Origin: Symsagittifera roscoffensis
Taxonomy: Eukaryota > Xenacoelomorpha > Acoela > Convolutidae
Length of the DNA: 64,000 nt
Assembly (NCBI RefSeq): GCF_963678635.1
Contig: NC_087062.1
Coordinates: forward strand, 99,689,705 to 99,753,704
Direction of reading: 5' to 3'
The notes under the pieces are model-generated. The model searched no databases and had not been told where the DNA came from. It saw nothing but the letters and a program-made list of their open reading frames with translations. The translations under genes and the position numbers were made by a program. Within the stretch, counting starts at the first letter, position 1; the number at the start of each line of letters is the position of its first letter. Below are positions 10,225 through 21,017 of the stretch, one piece after another.

Positions 10225-13200
10225 AAAAATACCAGGTGCCCAACATCCACGAATTGATCAAAAACGTCGCACTTCAGATGTCGGAAAAGAACGACGGGCA
10301 GGTCTGGCTTAGTAATTTTGGCTTTAAGAAAGCTTATAACCACGTAAATTTTTCAATTTACGTGAAAAATTTAGTAAGCAAAGCGATTTTAGTATAGTAG
10401 GAGACCCCACGGTAACAGGAGTTTATGGATTGGGCGATATGCCCAATGAAACTCAAGGAGTCATGGACTCACTTTTAAAAAGAATCCCATTCAAAAACTG
10501 TTATATAGACGATATACTAGTGACTTCAAAGGGAACAGTAGAAGTACATAAAACTATAGTGCCCAGAAAACCTAAAACTTTAGACAAAAACAATATAGGA
10601 GTGAAATGGGGAAAAGCGCATTTTTCATGAGGAAATAAAACGGCTAGGCTCTAGACTTTTAGAAGCTGGAGTAAGAAATTGGGTAGGAAAGGCCGATGCA
10701 ATAAAAAACCTCCCAATACCGAAAAAAATTTCTAAAATTCGCTCATTCTTTGGTTAAATTTTTCCCGAACCTTTCCCTCTTTAGTTCCCCGTTACGGCCT
10801 CTGCTCAACAAAAAAACTGTGTACCATTGGGACAAACAGTCATTCTTTTGCATTTGAAATACTCAACCAACAAACTGGAACGTTTATGAATTGTTTGGGC
10901 ATCTGATCACTTTAAAAATTATTTTTATAGCTCAGAATTAGAAAATGTTACGGATCACAGGGCTCTACTATCAGCGTTTTCGGCGTATCCTAGTAACAAG
11001 ACGATGCACAGAAGATTAACCCGATAGGTAAACATACATTTACCATTCAAATTCAAATTTTCTCGCCTTCCGGATAAAGATATGGGATTCACAGACCTAT
11101 TATCAAGATTAACTTCAGGCGAAGCCTTATTTCCCTTCCACTATGGCGAGGAAATCGTGTCGGCATCAATTGCCAAAGTTCATATTATTTTATCGAATTC
11201 ATTCAATTTCAGTCCTGTATAAAAATACTAATTTTCCGTCGGGGACGAATAATTCGAGCAACTTGATTGTTCAAAATCTTATCGATAGCTCGTAAGCTTC
11301 TTTGAAACTCAGAATTATTGCCGCTTATTTTTCGAGTAATACACATTTACTCAAAATTCGCAATGATTACCACGTTAGATTTAAAAAGTTCTCATCTAAT
11401 TGTCTACCTCTGGATAACTCAAATTTTTTTATCAAAAGCATCTCATTTATGGACAAGGCCTCATTTCATTTCATTATGCTGAACGACATTTTTACCCCGC
11501 AAATAACAAATGAAAACCGTGGGTACTTCGATTTTATAACTTTTCTGAACCCCTGGTCATTGTCCGGGAAGAACATACTACAGCTATCATATTCAAAGAC
11601 GAGTCACTTAGCAGCGAACACGCGGCCTTACTAAAACATAAAACAGCAAATTTGACATGACCAACATCACCGTTAATACCTGAAAACCAATTTTCAAAGA
11701 AATTTTTTCAAATCATGACCACGGACGATGAAGTTTTATGGGACTTGATAACGACACTCAAGAATGGCCGACCAATGGGAATGCATGGATCGTACATACA
11801 AAATTTCGAGATAATTTTGCATACAAGTGACAATTTTCTTTTCCTGGACAAAAAGTTGATGGTCCAAGCTGCAATCCGAGGAGCCTTTAATTCAATGCTC
11901 CGCGAATCCCATCCTCGCCAGTTTGGAATGAAATTCCTGGCTGAATACATTTGGTGGCCTAAAATCTACAGAGAGATCTACCACCATGTCAAGTCTTGCA
12001 GGCAGTGCGTGAAGGCCGGTAAAAACGTAAAAGTGTTGTTGGGACCGGACCACACGTGCAAATTTCCGGACTGGTTATTTGCCGATGAAGAGATAAATCT
12101 AGACTTCGCTAGACCATGAGACGCTTTTTGTGGAACAAAGAAATACATTCTTCTGTGCATCGATTGCTCTACCAAATTTCCACCAAAAACCTCTTCAAAT
12201 TCGGTCAATTCATTCTTAAACGATTATTGCCAATTTCATGGTTTCCCAAGAAAAATCAGAGTCAACAACTAATCATGCTACTTATCTCAAGATTTTAACT
12301 TTAATTGCAAAAATTTCAAAATCGAAATGTTTTTTTTCTGTACAAGGGGAGATCATAGATCGAATGGACTTGTAGAAAGACTTTCATATTGTGTACTGTC
12401 AAATTGAAACTTCTTGCTATGTCGCATATATAAACCAAATTGATAATAAGTTCGTCAATTGAAAAAATTATTTGGAGCTTGCGAATTACCAAACAACCAT
12501 CCATCGGAAGTACCGTTTTCGAAAAATTTATTTTCAACTTTACCGCTAATCAGGGACGGATATGGGATTATTTTATGGGGCAGGGCCAATTTTCAAAAAA
12601 AAAAATAGATATATTTTTTGATGTTTTTCTTAGGTCATCCAAATTGTTTTTCTGAGCTCTCCTAAATAACTATAAAGACCCCACTTTGACCAATTTTCGG
12701 CACTGCAAGCAAATTTTTCAAAAAAGAGGCCAAAAACGCGTTTTAGGCTTTTTTTAAAAAGTATTGAACAAAAAGTTGCCGTTTTTTCAGCGCGCGCTTC
12801 CCCCTCAAAATAAGTATATATGGTCGTCGATGCGCATTATGAAAATTTTTAGGTTCTTCCACCAGAAAACGATATCTCGAAATAGTACACGAGTGGGACT
12901 CTCCTTTGTGTCGGCAGGTTGCCGAATTCCTGAGTTTCTGAATCCCCCTAAATCCACTGGTGCCGCTAAAACTAGGTGGAAAAAGCTGATTTCACTTAAT
13001 GATCGCTTAGATCAAAAATAATCGATCTTGTCAGATCATCGGGCGAGAAACTGGGAGCTCCATGATGAGGCAGAGGATGAATATGCAGATGCGTGCATGG
13101 AAATTGATCCGACTCAGAGGCAAACCTCCCATTGGCCAGGATCTCCTCAGGAAACCGTGGAAACCCGATCCCAGCTGCAGAACAAAAACGATCGACGCAA

Positions 13201-13650
13201 TCAAAATTAACTTCTGGAGGTAATCTTTTTAGAAAAAACGACAATAAAAAAATGGAGACCCTTACTTTAATCCCGTCAAGAAAGCAATCATCGACTCTTC
13301 GGAACATACGGTTACACTTGAAAATGGACACATTTTACGAAAGTCGGATTTATCGATAAGAGGGAAAATACTCCCGGGTCCTTTAAACACTTTTCTTAAA
13401 CCACCACCCCCGGGTACCAATTTTGAAAACATGCCATGTTTAGCCGGAAAAAGAAAAATGTCGTCTCAAAAGAAGGCCACCTGGACTCCCACCCTCAAGA
13501 AGATAAAGGATTCAGGCAATCCGATGTTGACGCTTGGCAACACTCAATTTCCATCGGAGATTGTGATCATCCTGGAATCGCTGCAGAATAACTCAGGTTC
13601 CTCTTCCTCGTCTTCTTCGTTAAATCTAATTTCATGAAACGATTTGCTTG
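10225..13650 (+). pseudogene. Decayed gypsy pol (RT-RNase H-integrase) on the plus strand
   Basis: The sequence opens abruptly within reverse transcriptase (a PNIHELI string matching PNVDELI of the intact element). The catalytic box YIDDILVTSKG follows at about 10500-10535, a tether region DMGFTDLLSRL at about 11085-11120, and the integrase zinc domain with its CRQC at about 11990-12010 within the longest open piece, 11715-12119. A degenerate integrase core follows, with GLVERLS near 12370. A YRKSDI-like string (LRKSDLS) near 13335 indicates a remnant of the C-terminal module. Gag, protease and the RT N-terminus are absent. Stops and frameshifts are frequent, and a MITE interrupts it at 12551-12962. 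It is a different element from the minus-strand fragment at 8800-10140. Confidence 0.65.
12551..12962. mobile_element. hAT-like MITE, copy 3 (nested in a gypsy relic)
   Basis: 412 bp, with termini CAGGGACGGATATGGG and, inverted, CACCAGTGGATTTAGG. It is flanked by CCGCTAAT (12543-12550) and CCGCTAAA (12963-12970), an 8-bp target duplication with one mismatch, as expected for hAT-mobilised elements. It contains the family blocks GAGCTCTCCTAAA and GCGCGCGCTTCCCCCTC. It has no open frame, so it depended on a transposase supplied elsewhere. Confidence 0.68.
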
Positions 13651-14033
13651 TTGATTACTTCGAGGCTGTCTCCAATAACAACGCCCCGATAATTCACGAG
13701 ACAATGTCACGGATCATAACATTGAATTGAGTTTTACAGGTGACAGCAAAATTCCAGTCACAGACACCGATGAGAATTCTACGGAGAGCGTAGATACGTT
13801 TACAACGTGGAGGAAAAAGACAGTATGGGAGAACAAAAACCAGCAGGACTCGAGACGAAAATGCGGGCAAATTGACACCTCCAGGCTTCCTATGTTGGGC
13901 ACCAACGGACTTGTTTTCATTTTTTTTGCAGGTTGTAAAATTTGTCAACACTACTTTGAAGGGAGAAATGCGTGCATATAGAATTTAATTTTAGTTTAAT
14001 TGTAAATTTTAGTTTTTTTTTCCCGTTGGGGAA

Positions 14034-14330
14034 TGTTGTGAGTTGTTCATTTTGCTCAAATTAATGACCTTCGGTATTGTTTAGTCATCTACTAAATATG
14101 CTTTAAACCGACCATTGTCGATCACTTCACTGATTTTGTTAGTTTTTAGAACAGTCATTTTCATTATCACAAAATTATTCATTTTCTTTTAATCCTTAGT
14201 TAATGTACAAAGAAGATTGTTCATACCTAAATACCTCAACCTTACTTTTTATCAGAGGTAATTTTCCGCAAATCAATGCTATTCCAATATGAAATTCATA
14301 CAAACAAATCTGGATAGAACAAAGTTATAA
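14034..14330 (+). repeat. LTR-like sequence closing the plus-strand gypsy relic
   Basis: Begins TGTTGTGAGTTGTTC immediately after a short purine tract (GTTGGGGAA), which is how a 3' LTR follows a polypurine tract. Its first 90 bp or so align with the left end of the LTR at 8434 in the same orientation (shared TTGTTCATTTTG and CTTCGG). The right end is not defined. Whether it pairs with the 8434 LTR or belongs only to the plus-strand element is unresolved. Confidence 0.4.
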
Positions 14331-14339
14331 GGCTTGTCA

Positions 14340-15840
14340 AGCCTGACTCTTTTTTTTCTCATTTAACATGAACTTCAGGGCTCAAATAAATCGCAAAATG
14401 TCACTATAAGGATAATTTTATATCTGCGCAAACCGCTCTTTTTGAATTTATGTACCCAGCTTGATATTTTTCTGGAGCGCATACTCTTTAAAATCTTGTG
14501 TTTTGATACTAAGTGCGTCATAAGAACTATTAGATTTGATTGCACAACACTGACATTTTTTCAAATTATACTTAGAGTCCCGAGTTTGAGTCATTAGTAA
14601 CCATAGAATCCTTTGAAATCTGACCAGCAGAAACATACCTTTAGGCAGCAGCAGGAAGAGACCAAAAAATAATAATTCTTATGACTGTTTTGGCATTACC
14701 AGCAGCAAAAAAATGCGAATTTAATTACAGAAAAAATCATTGTGTATTTATGGTCAAATTAAAGACATTTGAATTGCTTTTGTTTGTATGTAAACCGTAT
14801 TATTACGTCAAGCGAACTTCAGTAATTTACAAAATCAGCAGCAAAAAATTGAGTATGTAATATATCTAAAAACATAAAATTATGTTCAAATTAAAGATAA
14901 GTGAAACGTTTTTCTGGCAATTGAGCCGTTTTTATACAAGTGTTTTGACTCAAAACTCGGTTCTTTGCCAACGCAAAAATAGAGACAGCAATACACTTTT
15001 AGAAAACAAAATATGTCTTTTGGGCTTTTTCATGGGCTTTTGGGCTGTTTTATCGGGACCGTTCAAGACTGTCGAAGATGCAAAATTTATTTTTTAACAG
15101 GTTATTGTTAATGACCATAACATTTCTTAATAATGATTACTCGAGTCATTCGTGACTTTTCATTTGTAAACGTGCGAACTTTGTAAGTTCTGATTGAAAC
15201 ATAAAGTTGGAAACAAAACATGGTAACTAAAGTAATTCAAAAAGTCAAAAGAAGAGGAATGATTCGACACATCATTTTCACAAGTTTCACTTCGGGTTTG
15301 CTCGAACTTCAAAAATTAAATCGGGAAAAAGTTTTGTTGAATGCTCACTTGTGAAAGCGTAGGACCCGTAGTGAAGAGAGTAACTTGTTTTTTTTTTACT
15401 GTCAGAAGCAATCTCACAAAATTACAAACTCTAGCATGCTAGCGAATTAGTTTTTGAAAGCATAATAAATTTTCTTTAGTCGTCGTAAAATCATATTTTG
15501 GCAGTGTTGAATGCTTTTTTATTTTCCACTCTTTTGTAATTCAGCACATTCGTGCTGAAAATGTTTATTTTTAAACTGATGGTTATTAAAATTCCGACAT
15601 TCAAACACATTACGGAATAGTCGTCCTTGCATTGTTTTTTTTCTCCATAAAAACTTTGACTTGTTAACTAGCAACTTTGACTATATTTGCTATCTGTCAT
15701 GAATCATGGTATAAAAAGCACGACGATGTTTTTTACACGACCATTTTTTTAAGAATAAATGGCTTGATCATTGCCAAGTTGCCTATAATGAGCTATAATC
15801 ACACTACATTTGGTGCTATAAAAAAAGCGGGCTAAAAAAA
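14340..15840. other. Non-coding stretch, no gene seen
   Basis: AT-rich, only short open frames without coding character. AGCAGCA short runs occur near 14645 and 14700. I recognise no repeat family or RNA gene. Confidence 0.4.
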
Positions 15841-15844
15841 TTTT

Positions 15845-16800
15845 TAACTTGAATTGAGGCAAACCTATTCAGTTTTTTTTTAACTTTGCAATTCTTCATG
15901 TTTTTGACTTAAATCCATTACCCCCATTTTCATTTCATTTTTGAAAAACTTTTATAACGTGATCATAACAAATGAAATTTGGAATGGTGAATAGCTTAAG
16001 TATTGTTATATATTGTGAACAGAATACGACGTGAACAGAAACTTTTAATGGTGAACAACTTAACTTTGTGAACTTAACTATTGTGAACTTAACAATTATA
16101 AACAGAAAAATACCATTGAATAAATCCTTCAAAACTGCATTGAGGCAAACCTAGTTGAGGCAAACCTAGAGTGGGCAAACCTGTTTACAATCACGAATTT
16201 TTTGTTTAATTCCTTGGTTTTTTTTACACTTTGCCCCTCACGTTTGATTTTCGATTTTTAAAATTTCTGTTGACGCCGTTTTCTGATCACAACATTTAAC
16301 AATATTTTGGCTGTTCACTTTTCAAAATTCCACTTCGTTATGATCACACTATAAATATTTTTCAAAGGTGATCAACTTAATTGTTTTGACAAACAGATAA
16401 AAACAAATAAATCATTCCAATGTGCATTAAGGCAAATCGATTTGATTTTTTTGCTTACATTTGCAAATCTTTCGCTCAAATCCTTTGTTTATTTATATTC
16501 CCCGTCACGATTGATTTTCATTTTTGAAAAACGTTAATAACGTGTTCATAGCGAAATGAAGTTTTGAATGGTAAACAGCTTAAGTATTGTTAACAGATTA
16601 AGGCGTGAGCAGAAACTTTGGATGGTGAACAAGTTAACCATTGTGAACTTAACTATTGTGAATTTACCTATTGTAAGCAGATTAAAGCGATAGCATAAAT
16701 ATTTCAAAAATGATTTTTTTAACGTTTGCATTTTTTCAAAACATTAGTTTTTGCACTTCCCTCTTACATTTGATTTTCATTTTTGAAATTTTTTTGTTCG
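15845..16800. repeat. Tandem array of about 260-310-bp units
   Basis: Four units can be followed by the recurring anchor 'CCCCTCACGTTTGATTTTCATTTTTGAAAA' (in parts) at about 15920, 16235, 16500 and 16757. Most units are preceded by an ATTGAGGCAAACCT-type leader (15850, 16139, 16430). Inside the units the short motif GTGAACTTAACTATT is itself repeated. The minus-strand open frames at 15935 and 16546 are products of this repetition, not genes. Confidence 0.6.
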
Positions 16801-16814
16801 TGATTTTTTTGTTT

Positions 16815-19800
16815 GATACAAATCATTCCTAGGCTATTTGGTCAGAAGAAGATCGCCAAGTCCTTATATCTATTCGACTGCTGGCTAATATTTCATTTTT
16901 TTTCTATTTCTTTTTTGTCGTCGTTCCAGTTTTTTTTTGCAAATGTGATTCACTCACGTTTTTTTGAGTAACCAAACTTGAAAAGTAAGATTTCGAAAAT
17001 TTTGAAAGTTATTTCGATTTCGAAAGTTAACAAGTTATTCACTTAATTAACGCAAAACAAACTTCAAAATATAACTAACTTTAATACGGGGTTCGAATTC
17101 CGTCCTCCTGAAGTACAGGGTGGTCTTGACGCTACTTTGTCGCAGCACTTTGCGTTGCACTCCACTCATGTATAAGTTTTTTTTTGTAATCAGGCAGGAA
17201 GGAGAACACTTCATTGAAACTGTAAATAGATCATGTGCTGTGTAGTGAAATTGCCCTTAAACTTCTCGAATGTTTTGGTACTAAACTTGGTATACTTAGT
17301 TGGCAAAAGTTGAATGAATTCCTGCCTTACATTACGCTTGCATGAGCAGCAATGATGAGAGCCCAACTTTTTTCAGTGCTTGCAGCTTTTTTATGTTAAA
17401 TTCATCGCCGCATGAAACCAAATGATGTCCAATTGTTCGGTCTTACCAAAACAAAAAATCCAGCCGGTTATCGATTTAATTTCCTTTTTGTTCAATTCAC
17501 ACGGTCATGATAGCACGTAAAATTTGAGTGATATTTTTTTCTCGAAGGTAGAAGTGCCAACAGGTTGTTATTTGTTCAATTTTTTGGAAAGTTATATCGG
17601 TGTTAAATTATTAATTGGTTCAACTTTTTTGTTTTCTTTTGTTAGCTTTTTTACCTTCATCCTCAATTACACAAAATTGAACAGCAGGATTTGAATATAT
17701 TTGTAGAATTGGCGATTTTACTGTCTTACATGCTATAGTAACCTGAGCGTAAGATTGGTTCGACATTAAGTTAAGAAGTACAGCAAACAAAGGGTAAAGT
17801 TCGAAATAGTTCAATCTTCGAAGATATCGTCCCTCCTATGCCAGAAAACAAAATTTGACAAAATCGGCGAACCCCCCCCCCCCCCAAAATCGGAACTAAG
17901 AAAGCTTATGTTATGAAAATCAGAGGAGCGATACTAGAGATGATTTGAGCCGGGCATACAAAAAACGGGACCCCTCAGACCCTTGGGGGGCAAGTGATAA
18001 CGGTCCCCGGAAGTGTAAATGGCCCTATCAGAACTCGGAAACTAGCGGCGGTGTTGGGCTCAAATTCTAGTATGTTGTAGGCCTAGTTAAGGAAGCTTAA
18101 GGCTGGAAACCCAGACCCCCGCTTCCAGTTTTATGCCATAAGTAAACAAACCCACCCCTAACTTCCGGAAGACGTTTCTCGGCCACCGATGAGCGCAGGG
18201 AGCTGAAATTTGGAGGGATGATAGGTAGTGGCAAGATACACCTTGTATTATAATTTGAATCAAATCCGGCAGTTGCTCCGGAAGCTCTTAGAACTTGGAA
18301 AAACGCCCCCTTAGACCGGAAATAGGCAATTTACGCGAAACGATGAACGGTGGCATAAGTATTTTATTGCGGCAATGGACATAAGATACGGACCTCGAAA
18401 AAAGACCCCTGCCTGTTGAGTGAAAACCCTCCGGCGACTCCTTCCGGTGTTAATAGCCTTTTTCCGAAAAAAGTGATACTGGACCTAAGAAATGGGATAA
18501 CTTGTGAAGTAATAATGGGATATGAATGGAACTTGATAGTTAGGACCCCCATGGGATCTTGAACCCAAATTTGGAGATTTTACCCCGGAAGTTTGACCTT
18601 AAGTTGACCTTTGGGCGTTTTGACCCAAAAATTGCATGGAAAGCCCCGAGATTAACACCGGAAAGTGGCGTATTTCCCAGCCCAACCCCTAGAAATGAGA
18701 ATGGGTCACCTTGCTAAAAATTGAGAGCAAAACTTATATATTGGGAATTAGAGCAGAAACCGATAGAGATACAGTCTTACATTGCAACCTTGGAGTAGTG
18801 GATTTAATTCAAAATGGACTTGGTAAACATTGGGTTCAGTTTAGCTTGGCGAATGATCTTTTAATAGCAATTCAATTAGACTAAAGAAAAGTAGTCCCAG
18901 AGCAATCTGATAGTAAAAGGACCGCGGTATGAGATTTAAGTTTCCTAAATAGTATGAGTGGACGGGGATTTTACTTGGCTTCCCGGTGGTGACTTTCTGG
19001 TTTGATTTGACCCCTAAAAGACGAATTACGTTCCTTTGATAGCTAGAAAGTCGGGATTGGAATAGAGTACAGGTAGATATGCTTGGAATGAATTAGCTAC
19101 CAATGAAAAGGGTCTCTCCCTATTCTTGGGAGGTCGGACCGTTAACGGGGTAATTAAAATAAAGACCATGGGAGAATTAATGAGTAGACATAGCATGGTT
19201 TGGAGGTTGAGTTGAACTCAAGAGCTGAAGTTCACAGAGTTCAGGAATTGATTGATTAGACTCGTATGATATTTGATTGCTTGGTCAAATTGAGACAGCT
19301 ACCGCATGCCGGGTATCTATTAAGTGGGAAAAGATTGATAAAAGAAATCAAAGTTTGCACGTGCCAGAGTTGACAAGAGGAGGGATATAGTCTTAAAACA
19401 TGTGCGGATGGGTGATTTAGGCGGATGTCAGGACTGATAGGGAATGGCGTGACTTAAGTAAAACTAAGTTTAAAGAAAGATAAGGAATTGGAGGGTACCG
19501 GAGAGCCTTTAAGAGTCAGAAAAGTTGTTGGCTACTATTAAGAGTAGTTGGTTCTCAATCAGAGAAGAGAACAACTATTGCTAGTGAGCGAGTTGCGCTG
19601 CAACCCGAGTTTAGTACCGGGTTGAACTAGTTGTTTCACTGCTCTGCTAGAGTAGGCGAGTTTTGACTCTAGACAACCGAAAACTGATGAGCGATTGAAG
19701 GGAACGGGACGCTGGCTGCGTTATAGAAGTTGCTATAGAATAGTTAGCTCATTAAGGGCACTGTAAATTGTTTTATTTTCTTTGCGATTGAGAATTTACA

Positions 19801-20420
19801 CATTGTGTCCACGATTTGCTGAACTAGCTAGAAGCGTAAAAGGAGAGCCGAAAAGAGCAGCAATAAAGGGGGGAAAATGGGTAATCCCTTGATCGGCCGA
19901 TTTAGTCTAACCACCAACATAACCGTTTCGCGATTGTGGATCATATCGTGTCTTGGTGTCCCCCGTTATTACACGGTATAAAGTAGAGAAACTCTGCGGC
20001 CGTTAAGTAGAGTGAAAGCGTGCTTAGAGGAGACGACTCCCCGGAAAAAGAATCTACAATATTAATGATACAGTAGGGCCACTACAATTTCAAGCGTTGT
20101 TTGTTTGGAGAAAAAAAGTGCCTTATTTTACTTCAAAAATGTGGGTTTTCTGGACGTCCGAAAAATTAAATGCTGTTGTGCCAACCACGTCATTGAAAAG
20201 GTCATTCCTAGGTTACTTAGTCATAACAGGACCGCCAAGTCCCAATATCTACCCGTCTTTGCTGGTTAATCTTTCAAATTGTCGTGCATAATTTCGTCGC
20301 TCCAGATTGAGCTATAAATAACATTCACTTTTTTGGAGTATCAAAAATTGCAAAGATAGTATGTCGAATTTGAAAATTAACAAATTATTCGGTTATTTAC
20401 AAATTGAGCAAACAATATCA
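16815..20420. repeat. Non-coding composite element with flanking direct repeats (LARD-like?)
   Basis: A roughly 245-bp sequence at 16815-17060 recurs diverged at about 20185-20420 in the same orientation (shared CATTCCTAGG, CGCCAAGTCC, then a TTAACAAgTTATTC tail), 3.37 kb apart. Between them I find no coding frame of any size. The arrangement resembles a large non-autonomous retrotransposon with decayed LTRs, but no primer-binding site, polypurine tract or target duplication is clear, so the class is unproven. Confidence 0.4.
17870..20060. repeat. GC-richer non-coding core with an inverted copy at 60 kb
   Basis: About 2.2 kb, visibly GC-richer than its surroundings and beginning at a run of C. 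All six frames are closed; the longest open frame is about 60 codons. The segment from about 19130 to 19900 matches the reverse complement of 60000-60760 (for example GAATTAGGCGGATG, CTGATAGGGAATGGCGT and ACCGGA.AGCCT in the same order). It is not recognisable as rRNA. It could be a structured non-coding element or the body of a non-autonomous transposon. Confidence 0.5.
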
Positions 20421-20800
20421 AATGGAGTAATAAATTGGCATTTTTTTACAGAGTAAATGAAGCTATTATAAATTTTCTTTGTAGAATTCTTTTCCAATTA
20501 CATGTAAGTATAACTTCAAGCGTCAGATAACTTTTAGATCATTATTTGTAAAAATTCTCGCTAAGCTTAACCAAAACCAAGGCTGACACTTAACGCTTTA
20601 TCATAAATTCCATAATCAGATTAGGGAAAACCTCAAATAAGGGAATTTTCTAGTACACTTTAAAAACTTCCGAATACAAGCTCTAAAATTGATAAATTCC
20701 TGAAAACAATCCGTGGAAAAGAACTCTGTTTCAACTTTCATTCAGTTCGTATTCCTGTAACCGCAGGGTCCATGGTGAGTTCTGCCCCCCCCCCCCTCTA
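20100..20800. other. Downstream flank of the coiled-coil gene
   Basis: Contains the right copy of the direct repeat (to about 20420), then AT-rich DNA with a C run at 20785-20796 just before the stop codon of the coiled-coil gene. No other gene and no clear AATAAA on the minus strand. Confidence 0.4.
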
Positions 20801-21017
20801 TTAGAGGTCAATGGCGGACTTGACACTCTTGAGGTCTTTGAGCATGCGATAGTTGTTCAGTTTCAGGTCATCAGTCATCCTTTGGATGGAACTCATTTTG
20901 TCTTCCAGGTCCCACTTCCTTCTAAGAGTCCAGTCACCACTGGTTGCGGTGGTGTCCAGGCCAGAGTAGTAGCCACTGCCAGCCAGGTAGCTCGAATAGT
21001 ATGGCCAGGAGTACTTG
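20801..21017 (-). CDS. Coiled-coil gene, exon 5 (last)
   Basis: The acceptor TTTGTAAGCAG leaves one base (C), which completes the Ser codon begun by the AG at the end of exon 4. The residue style carries straight on (KYSWPYYSSYLAGSGYYSG), then a charged helical end DLEDKMSSIQRMTDDLKLN and a TAA. The composition match across a 7.8-kb intron is strong evidence that the two exons belong together despite the inserted element. Confidence 0.72.

Noticed and set aside
17870-20060. rRNA gene or rDNA pseudogene as the explanation of the GC-richer block
   Set aside because: A few short strings resemble rRNA, but none of the long universally conserved rRNA segments is present in order.
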